Source: Saxidomus purpurata
Lineage: Eukaryota > Mollusca > Bivalvia > Venerida > Veneridae
DNA: 64,000 nt
Direction: 5' to 3'
Assembly: GCA_022818135.1 (NCBI GenBank)
Contig: JAFMSR010000012.1
Coordinates: 5,763,768-5,827,767, forward strand
Shown: in pieces, positions 37,721-51,400 of the stretch
How positions within the stretch are numbered: position 1 is the stretch's first letter
Layout: each line of letters begins with the position of its first letter
Made by a program: the position numbers and the translations under genes
Notes under the pieces: generated by a model
What the model was told of the DNA's origin: nothing
The model's database searches: none
Seen by the model: only the letters and a program-made list of their open reading frames with translations

Positions 37721-39779
37721 ATAAGAGTTTGTAGTTTGATTTTCAAATTTCTGATGTTATTTCATTGACAACTTTCTTATTTACGAACGATTACATATAT
37801 ATTTACCTAAAAATAAATTTCTTTAAAAAAAAAGATACAATTTACGTACATTCCCGAGAAGGAACTCACGTGATCAAAATCACCATTTATCGAGGACGCT
37901 GTAGGTCATGGCCCAGTGAACGGTTTCACCGATTACAACTACAAGGTAACCAAGAATCATTTTTGGTTTTCCCTGTTATACACATTGTACAGTACTGTAT
38001 TTATATTTCATTGTTGGTATTGCTTTGTTTATTTCTGTTTCAAGGTCTTGTCCTTGGTACACAATAATTTTCGATCCACATCATCAGATATCGCTTGAAG
38101 TTGAACAAAGCGCAGATTGAATTATTTTTATTGTTCTCTCAAACAATTGATATTGTTGACCATGTGATTATTTTTCATTTAACGTACGTTTTATAATAAA
38201 ATAAACTTTCCTGCCATCCATATATTTGTGAATCATTAATTCTGTGTCGTATACTAAATTTCGCCCAATGCACATTTCGACCCGCGCTTTATGTAAGGTT
38301 CAGCGTAAATCACGAAGGTCAAAAGTTGTTTTTTGGGGAGTTAATCTATAGCCCCAGGCCTTCAGCGCTCACAGCGTTTTGATTTCGAAATGCACTTTGC
38401 AGAGAATCAATTTGAGTTCACCTATGAAAAAATACGTTTTATTGCAATATGATAAGAATAATTCTGTTTATAGTAGATTATATTCTGGCTAATGATATGT
38501 TCTATTTTCGACTGATCTTCATTCTGTCACTTTGTGGATACTTATCATTTCTTCCCAGTAGTTTTATCTTACCTTCATAATTACTTCATTTCTCTTACTC
38601 GTTTTTAATGACAGGTTCCCATTTATTCAAATCCCTCGTCAGCTCTATGTGATTTACATTTTATCCAGTTGCATTTCACTGTAATATGTCTGTATTTTGT
38701 AAACAAGATCTCTAAAACTCTCCAGGTATCCTAGCTTTCTCACTCCTTTCGGCTGATCAGGAGCATTTCAAACACTGTTCTCCTTGTTATAACACAAGGA
38801 CAGGCTTTCATGTCATCACCAATTTACCGGAACAAATGAACTATAACACCGCCAAAACTTCTGAAAAAGTTATCGCTGTTGTTTTTTTTTTTTTTGGAGA
38901 CGATTATTCTAGTTTCAGGTGACCACTATATAATAGAAAATTAAGGAACTGAACAACCTTGGTATTAACGGGAAAGGGGTTTTGTTGCTTTTGTAACTGT
39001 TTGCAAAGGTAAATATTTTTAAACACTGAACATAATACTGTGGAAAACAAATGCACAAGTTTAAGAACCCAACCATGCATGTTATGATCTTAAAATGCCT
39101 CTTAAATTAAGTTGTTTGTTACCTCACCTATCAAAAGTATTTCTCAGAAAGCATGTAAATGCCTAAAATTTAGTGGATGACATCTTTTACTCCTAATAAA
39201 TAAGTATTTTGATATAAAGGAATAAAATACGGCTTGATATTTCCCAAATATCGTGGATAAGTGGAGTCGCGAAATACGTGACTATCGGTGAAAAAATTGG
39301 AAGAAAAATCGGCAAAATATCTTTGAAAACCCTATCATTCTTGGTTATTCTTTTCATGCCTATAACATTATCCTGAAATCATTTAAATAGTATAAGTAGT
39401 TTGTACGAACAAGGCATTTTAAAAATTAAAAACATACAATTCTAGAAATATTATGAATTACCCTTAAAAACTTACATAATCATACGAATTACATAGCTAG
39501 ATATTATGACAAAACCCTCGATGAAAAAGGGGTCACGAGAATATATGTCAATTTGAACAGTCTTTAATCATATGAAGTAACTGAAAACATGGCTAAAATA
39601 TTTCAAATCAGACAAAATCAGATGACTAGATGGATGTGTCAGTATCAGAACACTAGTGTAGCCATCTTACGCTTCTGTCCGAAATTTTAACCATTCACAA
39701 TTTTGTGACAAAATGTTTGTTAAAAACCAGGCTTACATAATGTCTTCATACTAGTTCAAACCTATGACATATTAACTGT
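37721..39779. other. No supported gene
   Basis: Frames at 37,765-38,098 have acceptor- or donor-like surroundings by chance only and no recognisable product. The rest is AT-rich. Confidence 0.5.
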
Positions 39780-40345
39780 GAATCGTAACTGACAAATGAT
39801 TTTGACCTGCTGAAAATTTATGGTTTGAACAACTTTAATTGTCATTAAAAGTTACGGGATAGCACATAAGGTTGAAAGTATTGATGGAAGAAACCGGATT
39901 TAAGCACCCAATGGCAAAGATTATATTGCCAACATTAAGTTTTTGTGTATCAAAATTTGGGGTCATTTAACCCGGATACCTTTGAAAAAGGGCATAACTA
40001 TGTGTTAAAGAAGTTTATTCGTTACCTTTAAAACTCACTTACACAAATTGGTCAGTAACAATTAAGACACAGGTGTTCCTTTGGATGCTTCATTGTCACT
40101 GCAGCTCAAAAGCAAATTTGAAAAATTTTTGATGAAGTGCATTCAATCATAGATAGGATACATTGGCAAAGTTATAGTCACGTTCAATGTTACGTCTGAT
40201 CAAAATGACTAAGTAAAAATCATTAAAAGGACATAAATACTGTTTCCCCAAATAAGGTCCGTCGACCCTTGTTGCGTCTACGACTATTTGGCAGCATCAT
40301 AGGAATCAATTGTCACAAAACGCAATGGTACAAATGCGGGTAAAG
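39780..40345 (-). repeat. Decayed copies of the family C repeat
   Basis: Phrases TTTGACCTGC, AACATTAAGTTTTTGTGT, GCAAAGTTATAGTCACGTTC and TTTGGCAGCATCATAGG parallel the units at 10.7 and 11.6 kb, with many changes. No ends were identified. Confidence 0.45.
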
Positions 40346-41984
40346 TTCGAAATCATACGACAGAAATTGGGTCAAAAGTTCCCATAGCCGGAAGCGTATT
40401 TTATCAACAGTTTGTCTTGACTTGAAGTTCAGACAGGCTTAGACGTTGTACAAATTTGCGATCCCAATTGCGTCATAGAAGACGCCCTTCGTCATCCGAC
40501 AAAATGAGGCGTCAAACCGCAAAAAGGGCTCTCGCGAAAAACTGAATTTATGTATGCGGTGTACAATACGTATTTCAGGGATTAAATTCTCATTCACAAA
40601 GGTCGACGATAAAAACCGCGTAGGAATTGTTTTATACAGAACATACCTCGTTGATTTAAAAACGACCAAGAAAAATAATGATCATTCTATGAAAGGATAT
40701 TATTTAGATTTACTACAATTTTTAAAATAGAGGACAGTAATATAGAACTACTTATCGTCGTATTCGACAAAAATCGGTAAGAGTTGGCCGTAAGGGGCAA
40801 ATCTCGTTAACTTTGGATCCGATTGAATAAAATTCGATGAAAAGAGGCCTGGAATAGGAACGTTGCCAAACTTTCATTCAAAAGACAAGAAGGGAAAACG
40901 AACTTTCTTGAGTATTAACAATTAAAATAGGGACTGCAGTATCGTTTAACAGCTGATTGCTTAACGATAATGTTGGGACGTAGCTGAAACTTAGGCAAGT
41001 ATAAACTTCCAAAGATTCTACTATTTCATGTTTTGAGATAATTTAGTCTACATTAGTCTCCGGGTATGTCAATAAGTGAGTGCTACGGTAAATTATACTA
41101 AATTTCATGTTTCCACATACTGTCAACGCACATTGATAAAAAAATATATCTTGCTCTCTTTTAAAGAGTGGGGATACATGAACCATATATAAGTATCATA
41201 TATAATGTCATATTATTCAGTCTCTCAACTTTAAATGATTTCAGACCGTATTAAAGACCTGACCGAGCTTCGTTATCAGTCAATTTACATGGGACATAGG
41301 AAACACGAGGTCGTTTGTCTATTGATTGTTACTTTGTTAAGGAGTATGCAAAATGGAAGGCAGGTTGGTTATAGGGAAGCAAACACGCTATAATAGGTCC
41401 ATATCGACGTGTCTTATACCAATGAGAAAATACACTGAAAAATGATTCTCATCCATTTGCACCATTAAAATTTTCAAAAATCATTTAAAATACTTATATC
41501 GACTCTTTCATTACTTTTGTATTTTTGAAGAAAACAATATTCCAAAATCATTTTGTGAAAATTCCAACTTTCGAAGTCATGTAGATGCAAAATAACAGCA
41601 TGTTCATGACGTATAAATAAAGCGTCATTGTATATTTTCAAAATGACGTCAAATACCATTCATTGACGTCAAAGATCTTTCCATCTCTTATACATATAGC
41701 AGAAAATATAATTGAACGCAAAGCCTAAACATTTCCAAACATTTCCAATATCTATTATATTTAGCGAATATGTTAATGTTATTTTCCGGCAGCATGGCTT
41801 TTTTCAACTAGCAGCACAAACGTAAGAAAAAGAACTGTTTCCAATACCGATTGCCATGGTAATAATCATCAAGAAATTTGAAACATAACTTGTATTTTTT
41901 AGAGGAATAGTATTTTACATTGCTTTTGCATTTTAAGAGAGTGACAAAAATACCGTATCTTTTATTTTTCGATTGAGTGTTTAA
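40346..41984. other. No feature seen
   Basis: AT-rich; two frames of 60-75 codons on the minus strand have no family features. Confidence 0.5.
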
Positions 41985-42154
41985 GAAATAATCTATGGCT
42001 TGGAGTGCTTTATCGAAATTGAAGCATTTCCCGGCGGTGATGTGCCTGCGGAATAATTCACTAGGGCTAAGCCCGAGTGAATTATTCCGCCAGGCACATC
42101 ACCTCCGGGAAATGCTTCAATTTCGATAAAGCACTCCAAGACATAGATTATTTC
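41985..42154. repeat. 170-bp near-perfect palindrome (arms ~84 bp)
   Basis: The left arm runs from GAAATAATCTATGGCTTGG to TCACTAGGGCT and the right arm is its inverse, with three substitutions and one single-base indel. The centre is GGGCT-A-AGCCC at 42,064-42,074, so there is almost no loop. TTTCGATT occurs outside the left arm (41967-41974) and overlapping the right end (42151-42158). It may be a palindromic MITE or a recent inverted duplication. Confidence 0.9.
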
Positions 42155-42959
42155 GATTCTGATAAGCCGAATTTTTGAAAACTGTCGTTACTGCTACGGA
42201 CCTTTTTTCAGCACGGCGGTAATGTGTAAAATAGCATAAATAGTGGCTGTTGGAATACACTCCCCTATTCGGGCAGCCATTCAAGATATCATACATAACT
42301 ATATTGTACATACTTGTTTTAGTTTAATCATCTTATAAATAAAATATAAAAAATACCTGTCTGTGACATTATGCAGAAGACGTCAGATTCAGAACAAAGC
42401 AGACAATTGATTTAAATGCGTACTGTACAACGTTTTAACGTGGAGTAATGACGTCAGTATGATGACGTGAACGTTTTCATTCATTGTTTTGTCTCCCGGA
42501 ATCAAAACATTGTATGACTGTTAATGCTGAATGTCTTGGTCTTTTTAAAGGAAAACAAGGTGAGGGTATTCTAAGGCTTACTTGACGTAATCCAAATTAT
42601 ATTTAGGTTCTTAAACAAAACTTTTTCATGCGATTGATGTATTTATACTGATACTATTTCTATTTCTATATCTTATTTACTGCGCGGGAGTAAATTAGAA
42701 AAGTCGGAAGGAGCTACTTCCATGTCCGAAACTCCGCCTAGTTTTCCGATTGTTTTAATCATATTAAAGCACTCGAATTGACTATAGAAATATACCATAG
42801 GCATATTAGAATGTTCAGTAATGTAATAGAGTACTCTACTGTCTGAAGGCTTGTAGAATAATACATTCACGGGTAGAACGATAATAGAGCAATGTTCTGT
42901 TTACTTTAAAATACTGTTGACGTTTACATTTATTTTTTATTTTTTGTCGCACCTTCACG

Positions 42960-43230
42960 TAAAAAACGTTCTCTGAAAGCGTTTCTTGCAATATCATTGA
43001 TAAAATACTGCGTTATATTCATAGCATGTACTTTCAATTTTAAAAAGCAACAATAGGAATGTTTTTCGTACAAACGTGTTGTTTATGTATATAACCGGTA
43101 AGACATCTGTCTTGGTAATATAACAACTACAAGTATTTTACATTGAAAGTGATCATGCGTCTTTAATTTCAAGCATTTATAAAAACCTGTTCGTACGTGC
43201 ATGATTGATGTTAGCAGACCAAGTATTGTA
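42960..43230. repeat. Diverged third copy of the 31.2-31.7 kb repeat
   Basis: GCAATATCATTGATAAAATA, GCATGTACTTTCAATTTTAA, then GGTAAGACATCTGTCTTGGT and AATATAACAACTACAAGTAT follow in the same order as at 31,620-31,770. Confidence 0.55.
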
Positions 43231-44299
43231 AGTTTCAGCTCAACTTTAAATTTGCATGACCTATTCAAGAAAAGTGTAATTTCATATTCAAACGTGGACT
43301 CAAACCAGACTAGAAAGAAGGCCGTCATTGTCCACTATCTGTCTTTTCTTGAACACAGCACGAAGTGACAAATCCCCAGGACAGTCTTTCTTTTTAACCT
43401 AATATTTTCATGTGCACAATTTTTCAATCACACGAAACAAGTCATGGTGCTGACTGGCTTACCAACGCTTGAAATGTTGTACATGTATTATACGGTTCAA
43501 TTAATTCTGTTGAAGTAGGTAATGTAGAAATATTTCAAAGATAATTAGCCGACCCATACACAATATAGATTATCATATACAAAAGGTGTATCAATATATG
43601 GGTCGTTAGTTCGATCAGAAGTCCGGCCATGTACTCGAGAGCTATGACGGCTGATACTGATCTGAATATTGATGTGGGACACCAGTCAATGACTAGCTAA
43701 GTTCAATCCCAAAAGTGGCAATACCAATGAAAGGCGATCAGGTAACTGGCGCTCACAACCATCATTGTGTTGAACAGATCCTTGTAATTAATACTCATGC
43801 ATGTAAGCCATATTGTCCACCTGACATTGTCTTATATTTCAAGCTATTAACACATTAATTAATAATTCGGTTATAAATTATCACTACCTACCTTGACAAT
43901 CAGCTCCTTCCAGCGACAACCAATGTCTTCCTAAAAAAAGCAACAAGGCGAAATCAAGATTAATATGAATGACTTTACCTGGAGTATAATTTTGTACCTA
44001 TTGTACGATGGTATGTATGGGTTGTGCGAAGAAATCATGGCTATCGTGTCAATTGAACATATTAACCGTTTTGTTGACCTTTTGTTGGTTTTATGAATGA
44101 CTTGATAAATGGCTGATATCGGATTTATCATAAAGACAACACCGCTCGTTTTCTGCCATAAGCTAATACATATACCACGTAAGTTCACATTATGGACGTG
44201 TTACAAAAGGATGGCATGGGGTAAGTTGATATGCGTAAAGTTAGTTTATTCCTTTAACTCAATGAATTAAGTCAGCATTCTTTAGTTACTTCTGTGTTA
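43231..44299. other. No gene seen
   Basis: AT-rich. Only the small inverted repeat above; no tRNA can be closed around the B-box-like AGTTCAATCCC at about 43,700. Confidence 0.5.
43551..43606. repeat. Small inverted repeat GACCCATA…TATGGGTC
   Basis: Stem of about 9-11 bp (CGACCCATA/TATGGGTCG) around a 36-38-bp AT-rich loop. Confidence 0.4.
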
Positions 44300-45070
44300 G
44301 TCCAAAACCGGTCAGTGACCGTTGGGGACTTTCGTGCGTTTGTCCGCTGTTTTGTCAGCTCGTCCGTCGGCACGTCGTGTCCGCGCTGTACACAATTTCT
44401 ATACGCATCGACCGAAGTTCAAATAACTGCACACAGTTGTGTCATGCACCACACCTAGGTGGCTACCTCCAAGTGTTACGATCAAAACCTGTAGAATAGT
44501 ATGTCAGTACTTTGCCTCCGGGCTGTAACTTCTAGATACGTACACTGATTTTGAAATAACTTCACACACTTGTTGCCCATACCCAAATGGTGTATCATGC
44601 ACCACCCACACCTTTAGGGCCCAAACCTATGCATTAACGTTGTGTATTAGTGTTTTATGTCCGGACTGTAACTTCTACACGCAATGATTGATTTTGAAAT
44701 AGCTTCAAACTGTTGTGGTGGTAGGGGTGTCTATTTTGCATATTTGGAAATAACTTTGCACAGTTGTTGCCCGTAAATGCCTGATTAAGGTCAAGGTCAT
44801 TGTCATAAGATTATATGTCCTCAACCGTGTAAGTATTTTCTTTTATCCATGCTTGAATCAAGGTCAATGCCACAGTTAATAGTCAAAGTTAACAGATCAT
44901 ATCTGCTTGAGCTAAATGTTCATATCACATTGAGTACAAAGTCAAGGTCACTCTTGGGGTCATCAGACACTATCACATTTACCCCTTGAACGATTTCTAT
45001 TAAATTTGGGTCAGATATTCCTCATATCATGATGACAAACCAAGACAATAATATCAAAACATGACACAGA
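44300..45070 (+). repeat. Decayed interspersed repeat with GTCCG tag and degenerate core units
   Basis: A hairpin GGTCAGTGACC near 44,310 and a GTCCGCTGTTTTGTCAGCTC tag are followed by loosely repeated units (CTGTAACTTCTA, GATTTTGAAATA, CATGCACCAC) about 120-150 bp apart and GTCAAGGTCA phrases. It resembles an old Helitron-like or related element; ends are not clear. Confidence 0.45.
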
Positions 45071-46333
45071 TGTCGTGTCTAAATATCGTAACAGTACCTC
45101 TGATACGGCCATATAAAATAAATGAGCAATTTACTGCAATTTGAAAATAGTAAAAAGAGAAAATTGAGGAAAATAACCCTTTTCATAGTCGTGTGATAGA
45201 GAAAATCTTTAAAAAAGCAAACATCATCGTTCTTTTATCACAACCACATTAGCAAGCATGCAATAACATTTTGCACTGAAATGTAATAGCAAAATTTTGA
45301 TTTCAATACTTTTATTTGAGGAAATTTTCACAGATATTCTAACTTTCTATCTAATTTAAAAGATATTATAGCGCTATCGTCTGCGTATCTATAGACATGG
45401 AAGTAGAACTGTCTCTGCGTGTCACAGTTGGATGTACTGTAATATGCTATAGGTATCAATACTTTAAAATTGCCGGATGTTCATTCGTGCTTAAAACCAT
45501 TTCCGTGCATCTTTTGTGTTTGATGTTCTTGTCGTTAAAAGGAACCACATTATAGGTCTGAAGTGTGAGCTTAAAGGAAAGTGAAATCATTGTGTGTGTG
45601 GGGGGGGGGGGGGGGGGAGCAAGGCCTTTTCTTTTCGCTGTTAAGTGTTCGTAAATACATGTAGACAACTCTTCAAAATAAAGTTAGTTTTGCTGAAAAA
45701 CACGATGAAAGGTAGCAGTATATAGGATTCGGCGCAGTCGATACGTAAAGGTTCGATTGGTTGATAATGTCACACGCGGATACCTTATAAAGATTGCTAT
45801 GTTGCAAATGGATCTTTCACAATTTTTTCAAAGTTCTTCATAATCAAATTACACAAAATTAATGTATTGAAATATCGATGGAAGGTGATGTCGAGAGAGC
45901 TTGCGAAAGCTGTGGTAGGTTAACGCGCTATTTAAGCAGTGTTATCGCCATCACTTCTTTAGTTTAATTCATTAAATATTCAGGTGAAATTAATTGCATA
46001 CGGAAAGTTAAAAACTGTTTCGTCATTTTATACATTCACTTACAAGTTTCGTTTATATACTGTAAATACCCAGTGTACATGTCGTCACATACATGTATGA
46101 TATACATTGAGGAAGCTTTAAAATAATGTAATGAAATAAATTCCAATTCTAAATCATTGGTATTGTAACATGACCCTGAAAAAAAACCTGTTAACATTTT
46201 ATTCAATATGGCGTCGTCTTCTAAACAGATCAATGTCTAGAATATAGATCGACTTGGAAAATTCTAAACCATATTTTTACATCAAGCTTGGAATTTGATT
46301 ATTACATAAAAATCATCTTCGAAGAATGAATGG
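45071..46333. other. No gene seen
   Basis: Apart from the G18 tract, AT-rich sequence with short frames and no recognisable motif. Confidence 0.5.
45600..45617 (+). repeat. G18 homopolymer next to (TG)n
   Basis: TGTGTGTGTG runs into 18 consecutive G. Length is likely variable and prone to sequencing error. Confidence 0.85.
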
Positions 46334-46339
46334 TAAATA

Positions 46340-46539
46340 TATGGTGGCTGATTTGTGCCATTTTGAAGAATTGTGTTCTCGTTCTGTGTCCCGTTTTTTA
46401 TTTTTTTTTAAATCTTGATTTTTACACCCCGTGGCCTCACTAATTATGATCTAATATCGTGTTTTTCGCCCCGCGCCCCGCCACTTTGATTTTTCGGCTG
46501 GTGGGGTCGCGGGAAAAATGGCACAAATCAGCTATCATA
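46340..46539. mobile_element. 200-bp MITE with ~25-bp TIRs and TAAATA target duplication
   Basis: The left end TATGGTGGCTGATTTGTGCC reappears inverted at the right end (TATGATAGCTGATTTGTGCC) with two mismatches over about 25 bp. TAAATA flanks both sides (46334-46339 and 46540-46545). The interior is rich in CCCCGCGCCCCG-type sequence. A related end, TATGGTGGCTGATTT, occurs alone at about 58,459. Confidence 0.7.
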
Positions 46540-46545
46540 TAAATA

Positions 46546-47471
46546 AGCACTTTGTCCGATGCATGCCTCAGTGTAAAACCAGATCAGACACCAAGTCTGG
46601 CCGGTATCTGCCCAGCACCGTAAAACTGCATTTCTGTGCCATGCAGAAATTACATTCACCAAAAGTAAGGTCTTTCAATAGAATGAAAGAACATGAACAG
46701 AAATTCTAACATGGTCCGCAACTTTTCGTAAATAGATATAGAGGGAAATAAGCTATACATGTACATTATTTAACAATGAATTACAGATCACATTTTCCAC
46801 GAGCAAAACGTGGGGTAAATATCGCATTCCGTGCTTGTAAGTTAATATGGAATGTTCACGCGTCGAACAAAGTTCGTGGTATTTTTCAAAGACTATTTCG
46901 TGTAAGAATCGAAATAATAAATGCATCTCTGTATTTCATCGTTTAATAAAATACAGTCAGTCATTTTATGAAGCGGTAAAATACAGGGACACATTTATTA
47001 TTTCTTAAATAAAATTTAAAAACTTGAACACCATGATGATGATAGCGTAAAAAAAACGTTCTGTTTTCATAAGGGAACGTAACTGGAAATAATAATTTCG
47101 CATATCTAAAACTCACTTATCCACCTTTAGCTACATGCGCTAGCTCTGTGATAGTCTATATATAGTATATAGGCATGAAAAAATTATTTCCTTTATAGTC
47201 AACATTTTTCTCTCTAGATAAATGTCCGTAATCTTATATATTATTTGTAAAATTATTTGATGTGTTGTTTGATTTTTCAGCATTGAATTTTTTCAAAAGC
47301 GCTACACAGTATGTTAGACAGAATTGTTTCAAAAAGAAGTAAAATGCTTTTAAATGCTTCTTGTAGACATGAAGAAGCTGGACTGACACCATGTGTTGTG
47401 ACAGTACAGGCATGACATTCGATCCCGTTGAGTCCCCCTTTTCTCACCTAATCATTACATACGCATTTAGC
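46546..47471. other. No gene; diverged inverted-repeat relic
   Basis: 46,905-46,990 carries TCGTGTAAGAATCGAAATAA and CATCGTTTAATAAAATACAG, diverged from the 2.5-3.1 kb repeat family. A 63-codon frame at 46518-46709 starts inside the MITE end and has no product resemblance. Confidence 0.5.
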
Positions 47472-48083
47472 TTTTTAGATCGACTTTTCGAAGAAAAGGT
47501 GATATTCTACTCGCTTGTGTCGGCGTTGGTGTCACACCTTGGTTAAGTTTTACACCCCACTATATTTCAAAACCATTATAGATTACCATACTTATTTACC
47601 ATTATTACCTCCATCCGCAGACAAGAGTACATAACTCTGTGAAGCTTTCTGTCAGAATTATGCCCCTCTTTTACTTAGAAAGTACAATGAATACGGGTAA
47701 AATCTTCTCACTGACTACCCGTTGAGATATTGCTTTGAAACATGGAATACTTGCTTGCGCCATTATCCCTATCTGTAGTCAAGAGAATGTAACTCTGTCA
47801 AGGATTTTTTAAAATTAAGGTCCTTAATCGACTAAGAATTTTGTTTAAGTTTTTCGTACCAGTCCAATTTTTGACTGAACTGTTTGAGATATTACTTTGA
47901 AATACTTCGTACTCAGGGATATCAAACAATTAAGTTTGACAACTCTTGACTTAATATCTTGCTACATTTGTACCTGTGGTCCTTGTTTATACAGATCCTT
48001 TTTTTGCCTTTTACTAACAACCTTTTGTTTTATCGGCAAGCACTGAAAAAAGTCGAGCGCACTTTTCTACTGACAGCTCTTGT
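47472..48083 (+). mobile_element. Helitron-like element, family A copy 3, plus orientation
   Basis: Starts TTTTTAGATCGACTTTTCG, then CTCGCTTGTGTCGGCGTTGG, CACCTTGGTTAAG and core units diverged from copies 1 and 2. It ends GGCAAGCACTGAAAAAAGTC, GAGCGCAC and TGACAGCTCTTGT at 48083. The hairpin left arm is mutated. About 610 bp, with fewer core units than copy 2. Confidence 0.75.
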
Positions 48084-48456
48084 CCAAGAAACTGTTATTA
48101 ATTAAGAAAAGAAATGTGACTGAACGAACTTGAACGCTTTGGGCAAGGTCACTCGCCTTTATAACGTTAGGTGTAATAGACAGTAAGGGTAACTATGCTA
48201 GGATGTGCCGCGTTTGTTCTGACTAAAAGCACCACATTTCACGACTATATTACTAGTATTATTATATGTGATAGTTAAATGTTTGAGAACATGAGTCGAA
48301 CACATGAGTAACAAGGAGAAAATAAAAGAACAGAATATGTAGTACTAGCAGATGTGCTGAAAAATTTGCAGATTTTTGTTTTATATTTTCAGTTTTCTAT
48401 GAAAGTACAATGCATGTTATTGTGATACATTATTTCATGTACAGTTGATCAAATTC

Positions 48457-51400
48457 ATTTTTAGCTCGACTATTCGAAGAATAAGGAGACTATTGCACTC
48501 GCCCCAGCGTCGGCGTCGGCGTCGGTGTCGGCGTCGGCGTCGGCGTCTGCGTTGGTTAAAGTTTTTCATAAAGTCAAATATCTTGAATACTATCAAAGGT
48601 ATTGACTTGAAACTCAAACTATATGTTTACCATCAACATCTTCACCTGAGGAAACAATCCCCATAACTCTGTTTTGATTTTTGACAGATTTATGCCCCTT
48701 TTTAACTTAGAAATTTTGGTTAAAGTTTTTTATAAATTCAAATATCTTGAATACTATCAAAGGTATTGACTTGAAACTCAAAGTATGTGTCTACCATCAA
48801 CATCTTCACCTGAGGAAACAATCCCCATAACTCTGTTTTGATTTTTGACAGATTGATGCCCCTTTTTAACTTAGAATTTTTGGTTAAAGTTTTTTATAAA
48901 TTCAAATATCTTGAATACTATCAAAGGTATTGACTTGAAACTCAAAGTATGTGTCTACCATCAACATAATACACCTGAGGAAACAATCCCCATAACTCTG
49001 TTTTGATTTTTGACAGATTGATGCCCCTTTTTAACTTAGAATTTTTGGTTAAAGTTTTTTTTTAAATTCAAATATCTTGAATACTATCAAAGGTATTGAC
49101 TTGAAACTCAAAGTATGTGTCTACCATCAACATAATACACCTGAGGAAACAATTCCCATAACTCTGCTTTGATTTTTGACAGATTTATGCCCCTTTTTAA
49201 CTTAGAAGTTTTGGTATTTTTTTTTGTAAATTCAAATATCTTGAATACTATATAAAGGTATTGACTTGAAATTCAAAGTATGTGTCTACCATCAACATTA
49301 TACACCTGAGGAACAATTCCCATAACTCTGTTTTGATTTGACAGATTTATGCCCCTTTTTAACTTAGAAGTTTTGGTATTTTTTTGTAAATTCACATATC
49401 TTGAATACTATATAACGTATTGACTTGAAACTCAAAATATATGTTTACCATCAACATCTACACCTGAGAAAACAATCCCCATAACTCTGTTTTGATTTTT
49501 GATAGATTTGTGTCCCTTTTTAATTTTGAAAATTTTGAATGTTTTGTTAAAGATAGAATACTATCGAACGTATTTACTGTCAACATCTTCACCAATGTTT
49601 TTGATTTTTGACATATTTATGCCCTTTTTAACTTAGAATTTTGTCACAGTTTTTCCAGACTAAAATGGAAATACTCAAAATGGCTTTCTTTTGAAATGTC
49701 ATAGAATAATTATTTGTAAATTCAAATATCTTGAATACTATATAAGGTATTGACTTGAAATTCAAAGTATGTGTCTACCATCAACATTATACACCTGAGG
49801 AAACAATTCCCATAACTCTGTTTTGATTTGACAGATTTATGCCCCTTTTTAACTTAGAAATTTTGGTTAAAGTTTTTTATAAATTCAAATATCTTGAATA
49901 CTATCAAAGGTATTGACTTGAAACTCAAAGTATGTGTCTACCATCAACATCTTCACCTAGGAAACAATCCCCATAACTCTGTTTTGATTTTTGACAGATT
50001 GATGCCCCTTTTTAACTTAGAATTTTTGGTTAAAGTTTTTTATAAATTCAAATATCTTGAATACTATCAAAGGTATTGACTTGAAACTCAAAGTATGTGT
50101 CTACCATCAACATAATACACCTGAGGAAACAATCCCCATAACTCTGTTTTGATTTTTGACAGATTTATGCCCCTTTTTAACTTAGAATTTTTGGTTAAAG
50201 TTTTTTTTTAAATTCAAATATCTTGAATACTATCAAAGGTATTGACTTGAAACTCAAAGTATGTGTCTACCATCAACATAATACACCTGAGGAAACAATT
50301 CCCATAACTCTGCTTTATTTTTGACAGATTTATGCCCCTTTTTAACTTAGAAGTTTTGGTATTTTTTTTTGTAAATTCAAATATCTTGAATACTATATAA
50401 GGTATTGACTTGAAATTCAAAAGTATGTGTCTACCATCAACATTATACACCTGAGGAAACAATTCCCATAACTCTGTTTTGATTTGACAGATTTATGCCC
50501 CTTTTTAACTTAGAAGTTTTGGTATTTTTTTTTGTAAATTCACATATCTTGAATACTATATAACGTATTGACTTGAAACTCAAAATATATGTTTACCATC
50601 AACATCTACACCTGAGGAAAACAAACCCCATAACTCTGTTTTATTTTTGATAGATTTGTGTCCCTTTTTAATTTTGAAAATTTTGAATGTTTTGTTAAAA
50701 GATAGAATACTATCGAACGTATTTACTGTCAACATCTTCACCAATGTTTTTATTTTTGACATATTTATGCCCTTTTTAACTTAGAATTTTGTCACAGTTT
50801 TTCCAGACTAAAATGGAAATACTCAAAATGGCTTTCTTTTGAAATGTCATAGAATAATTTTTTGTAAATTCAAATATCTTGAATACTATATAAGGTATTG
50901 ACTTGAAATTCAAAGTATGTGTCTACCATCAACATTATACACCTGAGGAAACAATTCCCATAACTCTGTTTTGATTTGACAGATTTATGCCCCTTTTTAA
51001 CTTAGAAATTTTGGTTAAAGTTTTTTATAAATTCAAATATCTTGAATACTATCAAAGGTATTGACTTGAAACTCAAAGTATGTGTCTACCATCAACATCT
51101 TCACCTGAGGAAACAATCCCCATAACTCTGTTTTGATTTTTGACAGATTGATGCCCCTTTTTAACTTAGAATTTTTGGTTAAAGTTTTTTATAAATTCAA
51201 ATATCTTGAATACTATCAAAGGTATTGACTTGAAACTCAAAGTATGTGTCTACCATCAACATAATACACCTGAGGAACAATCCCCATAACTCTGTTTTGA
51301 TTTTTGACAGATTTATGCCCCTTTTTAACTTAGAATTTTTGGTTAAAGTTTTTTTTAAATTCAAATATCTTGAATACTATCAAAGGTATTGACTTGAAAC

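Noticed and set aside
43680..43750. tRNA gene suggested by AGTTCAATCCC
   Set aside because: No A box at the right distance and no acceptor or anticodon stems can be closed.
48435..48666. Arg-rich frames on both strands near 48.5 kb
   Set aside because: Translation of the (GGCGTC)n microsatellite at the 5' end of the Helitron-like element.
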